From Rhodobacterales bacterium UBA3089 (GTDB lineage: Bacteria; Pseudomonadota; Alphaproteobacteria; Rhodobacterales; Rhodobacteraceae), in the NCBI GenBank assembly GCA_002367255.1, contig DFBD01000151.1, positions 2,358-16,940 on the forward strand: DNA of 14,583 bases, read 5' to 3'. Numbering within the stretch: position 1 is the first letter of the stretch; each line of letters begins with the position of its first letter. Below are positions 13,970 to 14,583 of the stretch, in pieces. The notes beneath the pieces are model-generated. The model worked only from the letters and a program-made list of their open reading frames with translations. It did no database searches and had not been told where the DNA came from. The position numbers and the translations under genes are program-made.

Positions 13970-14583
13970 TAGGCCGTCACCTTCATCAACTCGCGTCCAA
14001 TCAGCATGCGGCGGATTTCAGACGTTCCAGCGCCGATTTCCATCAGCTTGGCATCCCGCATCATCCGCGACACAGGCGAGTCATTCAGATAGCCAGCACC
14101 ACCCATGGCCTGCACGCCTTGCACGGCCATTTCCATGGCTTTTTCGCTGGCGTAAAGCACGCATGCGGCGGCATCTTGGCGGGTTACTTCGCCGCGATCA
14201 CAGGATTTGGCGACCTCGTAAACGTAAGCACGGGCGGAGTTCATGGTGGTGTAGATGTCTGCGATTTTGCCCTGCATAAGCTGGAAGTTCCCAATGCTTT
14301 CGCCGAACTGCTTGCGTTCGTGCATGTAAGGCATGATGTGGTCGAGTACCGCGTGCATGATGCCGACACCGATGCCGGAAAGCACGACGCGCTCGTAATC
14401 AAGGCCGGACATAAGGACGTTCACGCCGCGACCTTCTTCGCCCAGTACGTTTTCGAAAGGGACTTCGACGTTATCGAATATCAGCTCGGCTGTGTTGGAA
14501 CCGCGCATGCCCATTTTGTCAAAGTGCGGCGAGGTAGAGAAGCCGACCATAGACTTTTCGATGATAAAGGCGGTCATTCCGCG
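13969..14583 (-). CDS. ivd: Isovaleryl-CoA dehydrogenase (C-terminal part; gene cut by the right edge)
   Basis: The last 204 codons of an acyl-CoA dehydrogenase; the reading frame stays open to the right end, so the first half lies outside the window. It oxidises isovaleryl-CoA to 3-methylcrotonyl-CoA with FAD and passes electrons to ETF, feeding the next enzyme in the operon. [17 protein letters not shown] closes the middle beta domain. L-D-Y-E-R-V-V-L in the C-terminal helical domain places a Glu where isovaleryl-CoA dehydrogenases carry their catalytic base, while the site used by most other family members reads G-G-A-G-Y-L-N-D without that Glu. Q-L-M-Q-G-K-I-A-D and the final [15 protein letters not shown] are standard FAD/tetramer motifs. 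The TAA stop overlaps the mccB ATG by one base. The operon promoter must lie beyond the right edge. Confidence 0.93.
   Translation of the reverse strand, partial: RGMTAFIIEKSMVGFSTSPHFDKMGMRGSNTAELIFDNVEVPFENVLGEEGRGVNVLMSGLDYERVVLSGIGVGIMHAVLDHIMPYMHERKQFGESIGNFQLMQGKIADIYTTMNSARAYVYEVAKSCDRGEVTRQDAAACVLYASEKAMEMAVQGVQAMGGAGYLNDSPVSRMMRDAKLMEIGAGTSEIRRMLIGRELMKVTA

Noticed and set aside
13259..14279. Two rightward open frames of over 200 codons opposite mccB and ivd
   Set aside because: Both lie antisense to clear enzyme genes and show low-complexity composition (Ala/Cys/Arg/Pro-rich) with no recognisable motif.
1..14583. Searched for CRISPR arrays, tRNA genes, insertion sequences, toxin-antitoxin or defence genes
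   Set aside because: No regularly spaced repeats, cloverleaf, transposase or defence-family motifs were seen; all large genes have ordinary metabolic or housekeeping assignments.

Overview
The window reads as ordinary chromosome of an alphaproteobacterium, most likely a Rhodobacterales (Roseobacter-group) marine heterotroph. This is inferred from the gene content, not from a ribosomal marker: a heterotetrameric-type sarcosine oxidase beta subunit, a ccmI-ruvX-DUF1289 string, a TRAP solute-binding protein, a DUF465 small protein and a complete-looking ivd-mccB-mccA-mvaB leucine operon. Base composition is about 55% G+C over much of the window, with an AT-richer stretch from roughly 9.54 to 11.58 kb. 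I found no tRNA, rRNA, CRISPR array, transposase, integrase or phage gene, and no recognisable defence system.

Left part (1-4163): soxB runs leftward and its operon continues past the left edge. Diverging from it is a rightward, tightly coupled string ccmI-ruvX-DUF1289, with two ATGA overlaps, followed after 63 bases by a membrane-anchored retropepsin-like protease. Middle (4166-5992): a leftward dusA-tauE pair is convergent with the protease gene. Centre (6135-8259): two exported proteins read rightward, a TRAP-type periplasmic binding protein without its membrane subunits and a Tat-exported metallo-beta-lactamase-fold hydrolase. The hydrolase is convergent, stop on stop, with a leftward class I glutamine amidotransferase (peptidase C26). 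Then comes a small DUF465 gene with a TTG start. Right part (9546-14583): a leftward leucine/isovalerate catabolic operon, ivd (cut by the right edge)-mccB-mccA-mvaB, with all four genes overlapping or nearly so.

Together these genes point to oxidation of small organic nitrogen and carbon compounds (sarcosine, leucine, an unknown TRAP ligand), plus housekeeping (cytochrome c maturation, pre-16S rRNA processing, tRNA dihydrouridylation). The leucine genes turn isovaleryl-CoA into acetoacetate and acetyl-CoA, but the 3-methylglutaconyl-CoA hydratase step is not encoded here.

I did not find a clearly new system. The observations most worth checking are regulatory or evolutionary: a hairpin that would hide the ribosome binding site of the hydrolase gene, repeat-rich promoter regions at soxB/ccmI and at the amidotransferase/DUF465 divergence, a composition step inside mccA, and the isolated TRAP binding protein. 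All calls come from reading motifs and sequence by eye; no database search was run.
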